A stretch of 64,000 nucleotides of DNA, taken from positions 62,001 through 126,000 of the forward strand of contig JAANDG010000413.1 in the NCBI GenBank assembly GCA_036852015.1, in the 5' to 3' direction. The position numbers were made by a program, and so were the translations under genes. The notes under the pieces are model-generated. The model had not been told where the DNA came from, made no database searches, and saw only the letters and a program-made list of their open reading frames with translations. Position 1 is the first letter of the stretch, and the number at the start of each line of letters is the position of its first letter. The DNA comes from Pelodera strongyloides. Taxonomy: Eukaryota > Nematoda > Chromadorea > Rhabditida > Rhabditidae. This document shows, piece after piece, positions 1 to 21,112 of this stretch.

Positions 1-92
1 ACATAGCCCGTGGGCACAGAGGCATTCAAATTGTCTCCAAATAGTTCTGCATCTCTAAATATAAGTGGTCTCTGTGCCCACGGGCTATATGT
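1..92. repeat. Fold-back (hairpin) element
   Basis: The first 22 bases and the last 22 bases are near-perfect inverted repeats (CATAGCCCGTGGGCACAGAG against CTCTGTGCCCACGGGCTATATG), separated by about 45 bases of unrelated sequence. This is the shape of a very small MITE or a hairpin repeat. It begins at the window edge, so the true end may lie outside. I see no coding sequence in it. Confidence 0.7.
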
Positions 93-788
93 ACTGTGGA
101 AAAGATTTACATTTCCGACCGGCCATCCCGAACTACTTTTTTGATTTCTTTTCTTTCTTTTCGCAATCCCGAACGCGCCCTAAACGTGAGCAACTATACT
201 GTAACTTTCAAATGTATTACAGTAGCGTGCGAAAAGCGCCAAGTCTGTCAAGAACCAATACGTAATGTTGTCATAACATCTCAAACTTCTACAGTACACA
301 TAGTGAGTGACAGTCAAGTCGTTAGTCAAATCATAAGATACAATCAAGGGCGGTGTTCACGACCACACACGAAATGTCAACAAACAAAGAATTCAATATA
401 TATCTGCAATATTTTTTATTTGGCAAGTATGCAACAACGTCAAAAGCTTTTACGCACAATAAAATACAATAATACAGAAGGGCAGTGCATACACGTCAGG
501 TTAACAAACTGAAAAGGTACACTCTGACGCAATGCAATGTCAAAAAGCTGCATATAAAGAATAAAAACCGGTGCAAATTCAAGTAACGACAACAGATCGT
601 AGTAACATACCAATCGATAAAAACACAAACGATCTGCTATTATGCCAAATCTACCAACAAAGTTAACTGCATGCACAATTAGGGGAAAGACTTTGCAAAG
701 AAAAACAAAAAGGTGATCACGTTTACGCTAAGGTAACCAACCAAAAATCACAGTGCTTAATTTTAAAACTACGACTCCAAAATACCGT
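93..788. other. Non-coding, downstream of the first zinc-finger gene
   Basis: No exon-like structure seen. The stretch 100-190 (TTTCCG.., then TTTTCTTTC.. and CGCGCCCTAA) resembles one end of the MITE family found at 16287 and 57143, so it may be a decayed copy. The rest is AT-rich sequence that probably includes the 3' UTR and terminator of the minus-strand gene ending at 789. Confidence 0.4.
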
Positions 789-3275
789 TCATTCGAGTTG
801 CGAGTCCAGATTGGCTTCCCTATTGCCAGATTCCTGATCTTCGCCAAGCAAAGCCCTCAATTTGTCACGGAAATCGGTCAGTTGAATGGCAAACTGAACG
901 AAGAATATATATTATTTTAACAAGTCACGCTTAGAATGGGTACGGTGGCTTCTCACTGTAAGTACTATCACAAGAAAACCACTTAGAAGACTTAACAAAT
1001 ACCGTAGTCTCTAGAAAACTCAAGTTTACAAGTCAGTCTCTCAATAAGCTATAAACACAGGAAAATGAATTAATGTGATTTTCATGATTTCCATACCTGT
1101 TTCTTCGTGATGACCATCCTCTGCATGTCCCCTTCCAAACAAGAGATATCAGCCTCAGCAAGTGCAGTCGCAACAAACGTCAGATCCGAAGTACTGACAG
1201 CCTTCTTGTAGATTTCTTGCAAAAGGTCCACGACCTCAGTGAAGGCATTGCCACCCTAAAATAACATTTTATTGAGCTCAGTCATTACAATCACTATTCG
1301 GTGTGCGGTACAATGCATCTGACATGCCACTATGGGATGAATCTTAGGACACTGGGAACCGATCGCAGTTTTACTGTCAATTAGGAGGTTACAGTACACC
1401 ACTCAATTAGGAGGTTATAGTATACCACTCAATTAGGAAGTTACAGTACTACACTCAATTAGAAGGTTACAGTACACCACTCAATTAGGAGGTTATATAT
1501 AGTATACCACTCAATTAGAAGGTTACAGTATACCACTCAATTAGAAGGTTACAGTATACCACTCAATTAGGATGTTACAGTATACCACTCTATTAGGATG
1601 TTACAGTACACCACTCAATTAGAAGGCTACAGTATACCACTCAATTAGGAGGTTACAATATACCACATGTCGCTGACCAATAACAATCTCACTGACCTGT
1701 TCATCCAGCGTCTTTGTAAGTGCCAGCCATTCGCCAAATTTCTTCAAAGTTCTCTCCGATTCCTCGGCCATAATCACTTGAACCATACTTGGTTTCAGTT
1801 TGTTTACGTCGTGTTTCCAGTGTTTCTGATAAAGACACACCGGACAGAAGCCCATCTCAGAACACTGTTCACATGCGAAGAAATGTTCGACGTCATCTTC
1901 ACGATCGCAGGCACATCTCAAAAACGTCTGTTGAATCTTGAAGCATGAAATGTATCATAACTCGCAACGCACACACATACCAACTGAAAACCTTCAGCCC
2001 GTTGGCGCCCTGAATTCTATAGCGTAACGTGCATCACACAAACATATAAACAAACAAAGACCCCACTGTTAATGGAAAACTTAAGCCCACCTCAAAGTTC
2101 GGGGAATTCGCTGTCTCCCACTCACTTTGAAGTCAGACTTCTCAAAAAATTGCTGCTCAAAATTCGGAGCATCTTTTGGTAGACTTTCCTTCGCAGAACT
2201 TTGTTTAGCTTCACGTCTAAAATCAAACGAATCAACCCAAATAATGTGTCTCTCTAATAATAAAACACCAAAAGAATGCATGTTGGGCCGAGATGTTTCC
2301 ATAGTTCGGTTTTCTTATGAAAAATAAGCAACCAACCTCGTTTTCCTGATAAACATCTTTCTTGCATTTTGGTTGGGTTCCACAATTTCAGCCGTGCTCG
2401 AACACTCCTTTTCCACTTTGAAGTATTTACGTAATTCTTGAGCAGCAGTCAAAATGAATGACGCACGAATCACTTTGACGGCGTAGCTCGCACAACATCC
2501 TTCTCCTGCCATTTCGAAGCAATCTCTACACTGCAGACTCCCGCATTCTGGATGATAAAACGGTGTCTCAGCTTGCTCGTTTGTGTAGGGAATTGAACAA
2601 ACGGAACAACGGAATGGGGTCCATTTGGAATAAGTCAAAGAGATCGTCCGTATCAGGAACACAATGCAACAACTGGCTCAAGTTCCACATCAGCTTCGGT
2701 TCCAATGCGTACTTGCCATCCGGGACGCATTCACAATAAAGTTTCCCTTCATCCGTGAATCGTGTTGCAAGGGAACCACACTCAGCACAGGCAAAGAATG
2801 CAGAAACAGCGAGGACACCAACTCGCTTAACTGGCTTGTAAGGGATAGGTTTGAAATACTCAGATAGTTCCTTAGCAATATTACAGAAATAGTCGCCCTT
2901 CCGAGTAGTCGGCGTCTTACATCTATCACATTCAGAATTGAAAAACCCAATGAATGGGGTTGGCGTATCGCAGTTACGGCAAAATTTTGGGTTCCATTTC
3001 CCAAAATCGAGCAACTTCAGTTCGTCTTCGGGAGCAACATTCGCCAAGTAGGCAATAGCGTTGAGCATTTCATCACATGTCGCGCCACAATTATATTTCA
3101 GATCGAGCCCTTCTTTCGGCTCATTTTTCACACAAGTACCACATACGATTTTGAAGAATGTGAAGAAAGAATCTCCGCGGAAAAATCCAATTTTGCCGAC
3201 CTTTTGATTATCGTTAAAATCGGGAGCACATTGCTCCTCGCAAATATCGCACTGCAAACTCTTCAGACGAACCAT
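789..3275 (-). pseudogene. Cys-rich zinc-binding protein, frameshifted copy
   Basis: Paralogue of the gene at 4119-6836, with the same five-exon structure: 2337-3275, 2091-2216, 1697-1916, 1097-1255, 789-893. Exons 3 and 4 are exactly the same length (220 and 159 nt) in both copies. The start ATG lies two bases after TTTTCAG, suggesting trans-splicing. The protein has paired Cys knuckles (CDIC, CGTC, FCRNC, CAEC, FRCSVC, then CACD..CEQC..CPVC with H-W-K-H) and the repeated F-G-K-W-N-P / Y-S-K-W-T-P module. Exon lengths sum to 1549 nt, one more than a multiple of three. The reading frame breaks near 2650, just before the conserved YSKWTPFRC motif: the upstream frame stops at about 2568, while the motif and all later exons continue in another frame. 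Corrected length would be about 515 residues. It is either a recent pseudogene or an assembly error, since everything else is conserved. Confidence 0.7.
1378..1664. repeat. Minisatellite, about 26-bp unit, intronic
   Basis: About ten imperfect tandem copies of CCACTCAATTAGGAGGTTAC followed by AGTATA. It lies wholly in the intron between exons 1697-1916 and 1097-1255 of the first zinc-finger gene. Variation (GGAGG, GGATG, GAAGG) is at one or two positions per unit. The second paralogue has no such array in the matching intron, so it arose after duplication. Confidence 0.85.
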
Positions 3276-4118
3276 ACCTGAAAATAAGTAACATGTGAAA
3301 AAGGCATAAGTCAATGTCCGTAGAATCTACTAACAAGGGTTTACAATATGTCATATACCATCTTCTTTTCCTAAGAGCGTCAGCTAAAAAGTGGATCACC
3401 GTAATGTTCTGTGCGATACTGAAGGACGCCCAATACTACAGTATGCTACAGTATACTTCGCGCCTGGATGATCAGATCCTCCAAAAATCCCCCTCACAAC
3501 AACGTTTAGCTGTTGGGTACTCTTTCCCTAATTAGTTACTAGTTACCAAAAAACCTTGGATTCGTCTGAATCATACCATACACCTAGTACATAATAGGTT
3601 AGAAAAATCAGAGGTAAGCAATATGTGCATAGGAAGAACAACAAATTAAATTAAAACACCGAGAAACGCATATGACGTGCAATGTTTATTCACAAAAATA
3701 CATGCTATAAAGTGATATGAATTGAGACGGACGAGCAAGAATGAAGGTACTAATTACGCGGAGAACAACAATTATCAAGTAAACCGTCGGGTTTAGAACA
3801 AGTAAACACACAAGCGAGATCAACAGTGAATTGAAAGAAACGCTCAATTTTATAGCGAAGCGCGCCAGTTTTATAGCGAAGCGCGGCGCCATCGGTTTTC
3901 GCTGAGTGTTCCACCAAACATGAACGAACTAGTAGTAACTAAATGATTTTTTCTCAGAGTAAGGGAAATGACGAGAAACGAGTCAAAAACTCATATACAA
4001 CCTCTAAAGATTTACTTCTACCAAACTGAGTGTACAACACTATAACACAAACAAACGAAATGTGAAATATTGAGATCAATAACAATGAAATGTTTTCAAG
4101 TTAATTAGCGGTCTGCAA

Positions 4119-6836
4119 TTATTCCTTATCATCAGGAACAACCAACGGAGACGCCCTGTCCATTGAACGATCTTCATTACAACTGGAAAGCTTCGCCTTC
4201 AAACGATCACGGAATGCATACAATTGTTTGACAATCTGAAGCAAAACAAAAAATTCTGAAACAAGCCAAACTATAAGTCTTAGAGAGACATTAGTTACCA
4301 ATTTACTGTCCGCCATTGGTGTTACGTACATTTGTCGGTTCGGTAGGGGTACGGTACCCCAATACACATGAGAGATATGTGTGAGTAAGCTTCAAATGTC
4401 AATGACAATAAGCTAATAAATACAAATTGGTACTAAAAAAAGCGACTACCTTATACTTGGCTCCAGCCAACCGTTCCACATCATCTGCCATGAAAGAGAG
4501 GTCGCTTTCCGCAAGGAGTTCCTCGACCTGTGTCGAATCCTCACTAGTCAGTGCTTTCTGGTAGAGATCTCCTAGCAGACCCGTTACCTCACTGAAGGCC
4601 TTGTTGCTCTAAATCGACCGTGCATAAGGGAATAGAACATCAGAAAAGGACGGGAGTCACATATACCAAGAACAAAACAACACTAAAGTTAACTAATGGA
4701 CCACTACGTATTGGAAGAAAATCCTGAAAGATACTCTGAGGCCGTAAACAACAGCACGCAGGGAGCCCTCCCTGGCCTCCCCATGGAGCTAAAGAGAACG
4801 TATAGAGTGCGAGAGCAGAAGGGATTCAGAGCCTAGGGAGGGCTCTCTGTGTGTTGGTGAATACGGCCCCTGAATACGAATACACTGCTACAGTGAATCA
4901 AGACTTTTGTAGTCAGACATGGCCCAAAGATACAGTATGCTACCTGCTCATCCAGCTTCTGGTTCAATGCCAACCAACTGAGAATCTTGCGGAAAGTGGC
5001 ACTGCTCTTCTGCTTGACCACCGAATGAATCATCGATGGTTTGACAAGGCGAGTCTCATGATTCCAATGGTCATTGGAGAGACAGGCCACACAAAAACCA
5101 TGACAAGAACACGTGGAACACGAAAAGAAATGGGCCACTTCATCAACACGGCCGCATGCACATCTACAACATGAGAAATGTGAAAAATAGAAATGTATTA
5201 CAACCAGGTCACTGTAATTATAACCAGCCATCAACACTCTTAGTTGACTACCAGTGGCCGTATGCACGAACGCGCTGGGACGCTCCCAGCCTCCCAGTGG
5301 GAGGTGAGAGAAAGAGAGGGCCACACAGAGACAAATTCTCCCAATCTGGGAGGCTCCCACTGTTCGCGCATACGGCCACTGCATCTATACATACATACAT
5401 ATACAGTACACATAACATGTAGCCATTGTTGGTTGCCTACTTAAACTGTTAAGAATAAATTCACTACAGTAACTAAACAACTAAGTGCAAAGTTCACCTG
5501 AGTGCCGGGGAAAACAAGGGTTTCCACGCAGTATCAATCGTCTTCTGATCATAGTTCTCGGAACGGTGCGGCAGACCTCTAGCCTCATCGTCGACGCGTC
5601 TGAATATAAAATACAATGCATCTTTCTCACAAATCTTTCTCCGAATACAACCCCACAATTCGTGATTCACAACGACCAATACCGATATGAGTTGACTAGA
5701 AAATGCGAAGAAAAAACTGAAAGGTTGATTTAAATAACTAATATATTGATAAGTACTTTGTAATCAAACATTTCAGTTACAAGTTCACACCTCGACTTTG
5801 TCGGTGACTCAGCCTCCGGTTCCGGTTCTGCTTTTCGCTTGACAGCTGATTGAGCGACGGTTGCGGGAGCGGGTGCCGGTGCCGGAGCGGGCGCGGGAGC
5901 GGGTGCCGGTGCGGGAGCGGGGTTCCTCGCCGGCTCTTTTCCATGCACAAAGTACTCGTGCAGCTTCACTACCGCACTCAGAATAAAAGGAAGGTATACG
6001 AACTCGGCTCCTCCATTCTTTCCACAGCAACCTTCCTTCGCGAAACAACTTCTACAAGCAATACGTTCGCATTGTGTATGCAAGTAGGGTGCTTGTTCGA
6101 GATGATTTGAAAACGGAACTGAACAGCTTGCACAGCGGAACGGAGTCCACTTAGAATAGGTGAGTAGTCGCAGATCGGCCAGGTCCGGGATACACCGGAC
6201 CAATTGTGTCAGTTTCCACATCATCTCTTCTGATTTGAATTCCAGTACAAGTGGGTGTGGGAGGGGACAATCACGGCATGCCAGAATACCGTCTCCAGTG
6301 AACTGCTTTCCAATCTTTTTGCACTTATAGCAGGGAAAGAAGTCACTCACGGACAGAGAGCACTTCCGACGGAATCTCATGTAGCGAGGTACAGTTTGAA
6401 ATAAGACGGACACCTCCTTCTGAATACCTCGAAGGATTTTATTCACGCCGACGTCAGTAGGAGTAAGAAAAGTGCCACAGTCCTGGCAGTCGAACCTCTT
6501 GTGAAGAAGGAACCTTTTTGGGGTCTTGCATTGCGGGCAAAAGTCCGGATTCCACTTTCCAAACGTCAAACGTTTCAGTTCTTCTTTGGGAGCCACGAAT
6601 GCCAAGTAGGAGATGGCATTGAAAAGTTCGAGGGGCTTTCCTGTGATGTCCCTGGAGAAGGCGAGTGGAGAGCCCTTGCCGTTTATCCTACATTCTCCAC
6701 AAACAGTCACGCAGAAAGACGACCTGTTCTGGGTGTACATTGCAATCTGACCCCGTGCGGGGTCGTGCCGGTCGCGGAAATCAGGCACACATCCAGACTT
6801 GCAGAAGTAGCAGGTCAAATCCTCCGAATGAAACAT
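4119..6836 (-). CDS. Cys-rich zinc-binding protein, intact copy
   Basis: Five exons (5791-6836, 5498-5599, 4944-5163, 4450-4608, 4119-4235) join in frame to 547 residues. The ATG at 6836 follows TTTTCAG by eight bases, so a spliced-leader start is likely. Cys pairs occur as CYFC, CGEC, FCPQC/CQDC, CYKC/CRDC, FRCASC/CRSC, and C-terminally CACG..CSTC..CVAC with H-W-N-H, the layout of repeated zinc knuckles or treble clefs. Two internal modules share a helical segment followed by L-x-F/Y-G/S-K-W-N/T-P-x-x-C-x-x-C. An alternating Pro-Ala tract (about 10 repeats, near residue 310) precedes a basic KRKAEPEPE patch that could be a nuclear signal. The C-terminal 90 residues look helical. I do not recognise the family. 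The TRIM/RING plus B-box arrangement is a distant analogy only. The function could be protein or nucleic-acid binding. Confidence 0.8.
4738..4870. repeat. Fold-back MITE, intronic
   Basis: The ends are inverted repeats of about 40 bases (GAGGCCGTAAACAACAGCAC.. against ..TGTTGGTGAATACGGCCCC, including GGGAGCCCTCCCT in both arms). It lies between exons 4450-4608 and 4944-5163 of the second zinc-finger gene. The outer GGCCGTA resembles the element at 5252, so the two may be distant relatives. Confidence 0.7.
5252..5381. repeat. Fold-back MITE, copy 1 of CAGTGGCCGTATGC family
   Basis: The terminal inverted repeats start CAGTGGCCGTATGC and end GCATACGGCCACTG. Inside are second inverted arms, GGGAGGCTCCC. 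A clearly homologous element lies at 27812-27957, sharing the ends and the internal GTGAGAGAAAGAGAGGG block. It sits in the intron between exons 4944-5163 and 5498-5599. It has no coding capacity, so it would depend on a transposase elsewhere. Confidence 0.8.
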
Positions 6837-6899
6837 AGACGCTTCTGAAAAGAGAAGAGGATTCACATCGTACAGCTATCGTACCTAATGTAATTGTTA

Positions 6900-7259
6900 T
6901 GCCCTGTCCATGTTTGCGATTCGCACTTGCGAAAATTCCAAATGCCTGTCCATATGTTCGCGCCATTTTACATGGATGTCAAATGCCTATTTTCATTTCG
7001 CTCGTACATCACTTCATGGAAATTAGAGTTTTGCAAAAAGACAAAGACTCCTACTGTAACCCATGCGAATGACGCGTTTGACATGGTCCTGCAGCGAAAG
7101 TGTATAAGATCCGTACTATTTGAAAGAGATCCGTACTATTTTGAAATAGATCCGTACAAGATTCAAAATCGCTGCGGGACCTTGTCATTTACATTGACTC
7201 GAACATGGACAGTCTTTTGTCATTTTCGCAAGTGCGAATCGCAAACTTGGACAGGCCAT
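6900..7259. repeat. MITE with about 40-bp terminal inverted repeats
   Basis: Left end ATGCCCTGTCCATGTTTGCG then ATTCGCACTTGCGAAAAT; the right end is its reverse complement (ATTTTCGCAAGTGCGAATCG then CAAACTTGGACAGGCC). The interior is non-coding and includes short repeated units (GATCCGTACTATTT twice near 7110-7140). It lies just upstream of the intact zinc-finger gene, where it could affect the promoter or trans-splice region. No second copy is seen in this window. Confidence 0.75.
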
Positions 7260-8497
7260 TAGCGACGGGTGCATGAATGCAGACAGTTATACTACAGTAA
7301 GATTATCAGTATTACAAGACAACAAGCTTCCTATCAACCTTCCATCCCTCTCATAAAGGAAGAAATACTACCATACTGTTACTTCACCCTTGAAACAAAA
7401 CTCACAACAAACAAGACCTTTCGATAACACATTCAATAGCGCCACGCAACAGAAAAAGGACAAAATTCACACACGAATGGAAATCGCTTTATTACTTGCA
7501 TTGGGTCCAAGTAATGGTCTAACAATAAATTAATATCTTATAATATCTTAATACCGTACATACAATCGTCTGATCGATCTCACATCTCACGTTCATATGA
7601 GGAATAAACAATTGACATAAAATAGAATATTATATGGGCTTGAAAAAAAGAAATAGGTCTCAAAATAAGAGTCAAAAGCTCGACAAATGCATGGATTAAC
7701 ATCAGTTAGTGACGTGAAAAACAGATATAAAACTCAATCGGATCACAGTTTGGGGATGAAGTATATATGATGAAAAGAGGGTTGGGAATGAGGACTAGTA
7801 ATGAGTAAGATCAACCCAGGCTCCACAGCAACGGTAACCCTACCAATCGGAGCTCTCCTATGGTAATTACCACATCAGATGCCCTCAATTGCTAGAATTA
7901 CCCATCCACTGGGATCCGGTCCCGACACTCGGATAATTGCCAATTCTATATACAACTGTAACATAATGCACAAATCAGACGCACCACTCAGTAAAAACCT
8001 GCAGTACACTTATATGCAAGAATCAGCAATTACTTCACCAGGTTCAAGTAAAAATAAAAAAATTATCGAAAACGTTCAGCACGTCAATTGGCACAATGTC
8101 AAGGGCAACTGCGGGACAAACGCTAAATACACAGTCATATGTTCGAGAACAAAAGTATTCAATCGCTAGTCAAGTCAAAACTAGTCATCAAAAGAAGATG
8201 GAAAAATATAAAAACGCTAAGAAACACCACCACAACTCCTATATTATGCTGGACCTCATCCTCTATACAGTAAATAGCTCCTAGGATCCCCCAGGTTAGT
8301 TTCTAAATTGCAGACAATCAATTGCACATACGGTACATTCTCTAATGGATAAAACCTGTACGAAGAAAAACTATTATCGTACCACATCGATTAACTAGGT
8401 TCGGTCTGTTTCTGTGCATGCCAATTTTTCTCAATGTGAAACTTTCATACAGATTATTGGTTCAATATCCTAGACCTCTAACATTAGACATCTAAAA
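7260..8497. other. Non-coding, 3' side of the Ca2+ ATPase gene
   Basis: AT-rich sequence with no exon signals that fit either neighbour. The part nearest 8497 should be the 3' UTR of the SPCA gene. I see nothing else that I can support. Confidence 0.5.
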
Positions 8498-18843
<10,346 letters not shown>

Positions 18844-20803
18844 TCCTATAGAAAAAAAGAACAGTTTCACATTTTCCCTTCCGCATGATATGATACCTTA
18901 ACTTTAAAGTCCTTCAAAAGCTTCATGTGCTTCCTGAATTACCAAACTTTCCCTTTACTAACATTTTTGTGTAAACTGGGAGGATGCCCATTTTGTTGTG
19001 ACATATTCCTACAGCTCCAAATCGATCAGAATAACACGGATCGAAAACAGATGATCGGAGGTTTATATGAAATGGAAAGGGAGTGCAATTCCGATTAACA
19101 CCACATTAGAATTAGAATCTTGACGATTGCAGGAACTGGCACAGACTGAAATCAGGAAACGAAACAATTTACCGATAAAACCATATCAGAAAAAAAACAA
19201 AAGACGAATGAGGAAGCTATTCCTAAATTTGCAGGGAAAACTTATTTTCAGACCAAAGAATCAGAATTAGCATGCTAATTGAACGATGACATATAACCAA
19301 CAAGTGCAATGGGGGCTGACCGGGCAGGATGCCGCGGTAGTTAGCGCATAAGTAAAAAAAAAGCACAATTAAGTGAAATTCTATCAGGAAGGGAAGCGAA
19401 TCTGACCAAGGATCGGATCGTATTGCACAAAAGTAGAAAAAGAAGAAGTAAGAAAGAAACACAGATGTCGCCAAATATTATGTAATTCTAAATAAAAGCA
19501 AGTAAAAACGAGACTATAATAGTGAAATGCCGTTCAACGTAAAGCTTCGGAAACGTTCAGCGTCCAATTAAATGCGAATAAACTCTATTTCGAGTTGGAA
19601 TGAAACGCACAAATGTCACCTAAAAAAAGTGGGCGAGAATGGCCCGGGAGTGGATCCTACTAAACTCAGATACCACCGTTCAAACACCACGGAAAGACAT
19701 CAAACCTTATAAGAATCGTATGTTAATCGTACCACGTAAAGACATCAAACCTTATAAGAATCATATGTTATTATTGCACACAAGCTTTCATTATTGTTCT
19801 TTACTGAAGTCCGACAAAATTGTCAGAAAAAGAATATATAATCACTAAATGCCAAAGAAGTTATTCTCAGTTTCAGTTAGTAGAATTCATGCCTCCATCG
19901 AAATACCTCGCAGCCTCGCACATATGAAAAATCTGCTCTCCGTTTTAGGTCATAAATGTTTTATGTTCTAAAATGACGTTGTGTGTAAAGGGGTGAATTT
20001 TAGAGTGCCATCATGGAACACACCAAGCATAAAAGAGTTGAACATCCCGATGCATACTTTAAAAGGGGAATTCTGGCGGCCAAGTAATAAAATGGATGTT
20101 TGTGTTTAACCAAAGATTCAAGCTCTTTTTCTGACTTCCCGCTCCCGGACGGCTCCAAAGTGTTAAATTGTAACCTGAGCACTCAGACTACATCCCCACA
20201 ACGTCACTAAATGTTGCCTTCAGAGAAACATAAGAACTATATTGGATCAATGAGAGCTCGGGGAAAAAAGCGGGTAACACGTTAAATTAATTGCAGGGCG
20301 CCCGTCAAAAAGGGTTAACGTGTCAAAGTAGCAACGCAATTCTGGCGACCAGGGGAGGGGGGGGGGGGGAGGGTTCCATAGGACTAGTATAGTAGTTAAG
20401 TAGATGAGCTAGGTGAACTTATAGGTGACATGCATGCGTACTTATTAATTAACTACATCAATACACTGTGTACATTCTGCAAGTATCATCACTTGCGGTT
20501 GCTTTCTGGAATGGTAAAAAGGACGCAACTTTGAACGCCTACCGCTTAGACTCTCAATTTAAATACTAAGTGTCCTCCACACTGTTTAGTTATGAATCTC
20601 GCAAATAAATTCTCCACCTTTATAGCAAAGCAGTCACATTTCAGAAGGGAAAGGCATAAAAGCAGGAAACTTTGGAAGTAATAAATATTGGACGGAAAGA
20701 GGAAAGAGGAACTAAAAGTATCTACTATTCCCACAGTAAAATATCCAAGTGAAGATGAGAAGGTCCTACAACGTAGGGAACAAAATGTTATTCGAATAAC
20801 GCA

Positions 20804-20886
20804 TGGTCTAATTGTAAGCCTTTATATTTTAGCTTAACGCATTGGCCCGGAAAACCAAAGATGCGGGTTCGATTCCCGCCCGACCG
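20804..20886 (+). pseudogene. tRNA-like relic
   Basis: GCGGGTTCGATTCCCGC forms a perfect T-arm (B box GGTTCGATTCC), and TGGTCTAATTG about 60 bases upstream is an A-box-like D-arm. ATTGG..CCAAA could be an anticodon stem, but the loop is too long. The 3' CCCGACC has no matching 5' acceptor strand. This looks like a decayed tRNA or a tRNA-derived fragment rather than a working gene. Confidence 0.45.
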
Positions 20887-20936
20887 AAACCTCAATTTTT
20901 CATTTCGCAGTTCAAATTCCTTTATAAATAGTTAAT

Positions 20937-21112
20937 TTAAAGCGAAATACCGGCCAGTTTTTGAAACGCATCGAGTACACCAGCATTCTTATGCGTCATA
21001 TGCAAATGAGCATAATTTAGCATAAAAAATAGACCCCAATTAGACCCCACTTCGCACAAATACAGCAGTTGTCCACGATGCTTCTCAAAAACCGGCTGGT
21101 ATTTCGCTTTAA
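20937..21112. repeat. TTAA-ended MITE, full copy
   Basis: It begins TTAAAGCGAAATACCGGCC and ends GGCTGGTATTTCGCTTTAA, so it has inverted ends inside a TTAA flank, the target-site duplication of piggyBac-type elements. Length 176 bases, non-coding. Related ends occur at 41569-41730, 46123 and 54225. The first 75 bases align closely with the fragment at 46123. Confidence 0.85.

Noticed and set aside
1378..1664. CRISPR-like array
   Set aside because: The units are contiguous without unique spacers, and the setting is a eukaryotic intron.
2560..2670. Programmed ribosomal frameshift in the first zinc-finger gene
   Set aside because: There is no slippery heptamer with a clear downstream pseudoknot, and the sister gene reads through without a shift. 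Pseudogene or assembly error is simpler.
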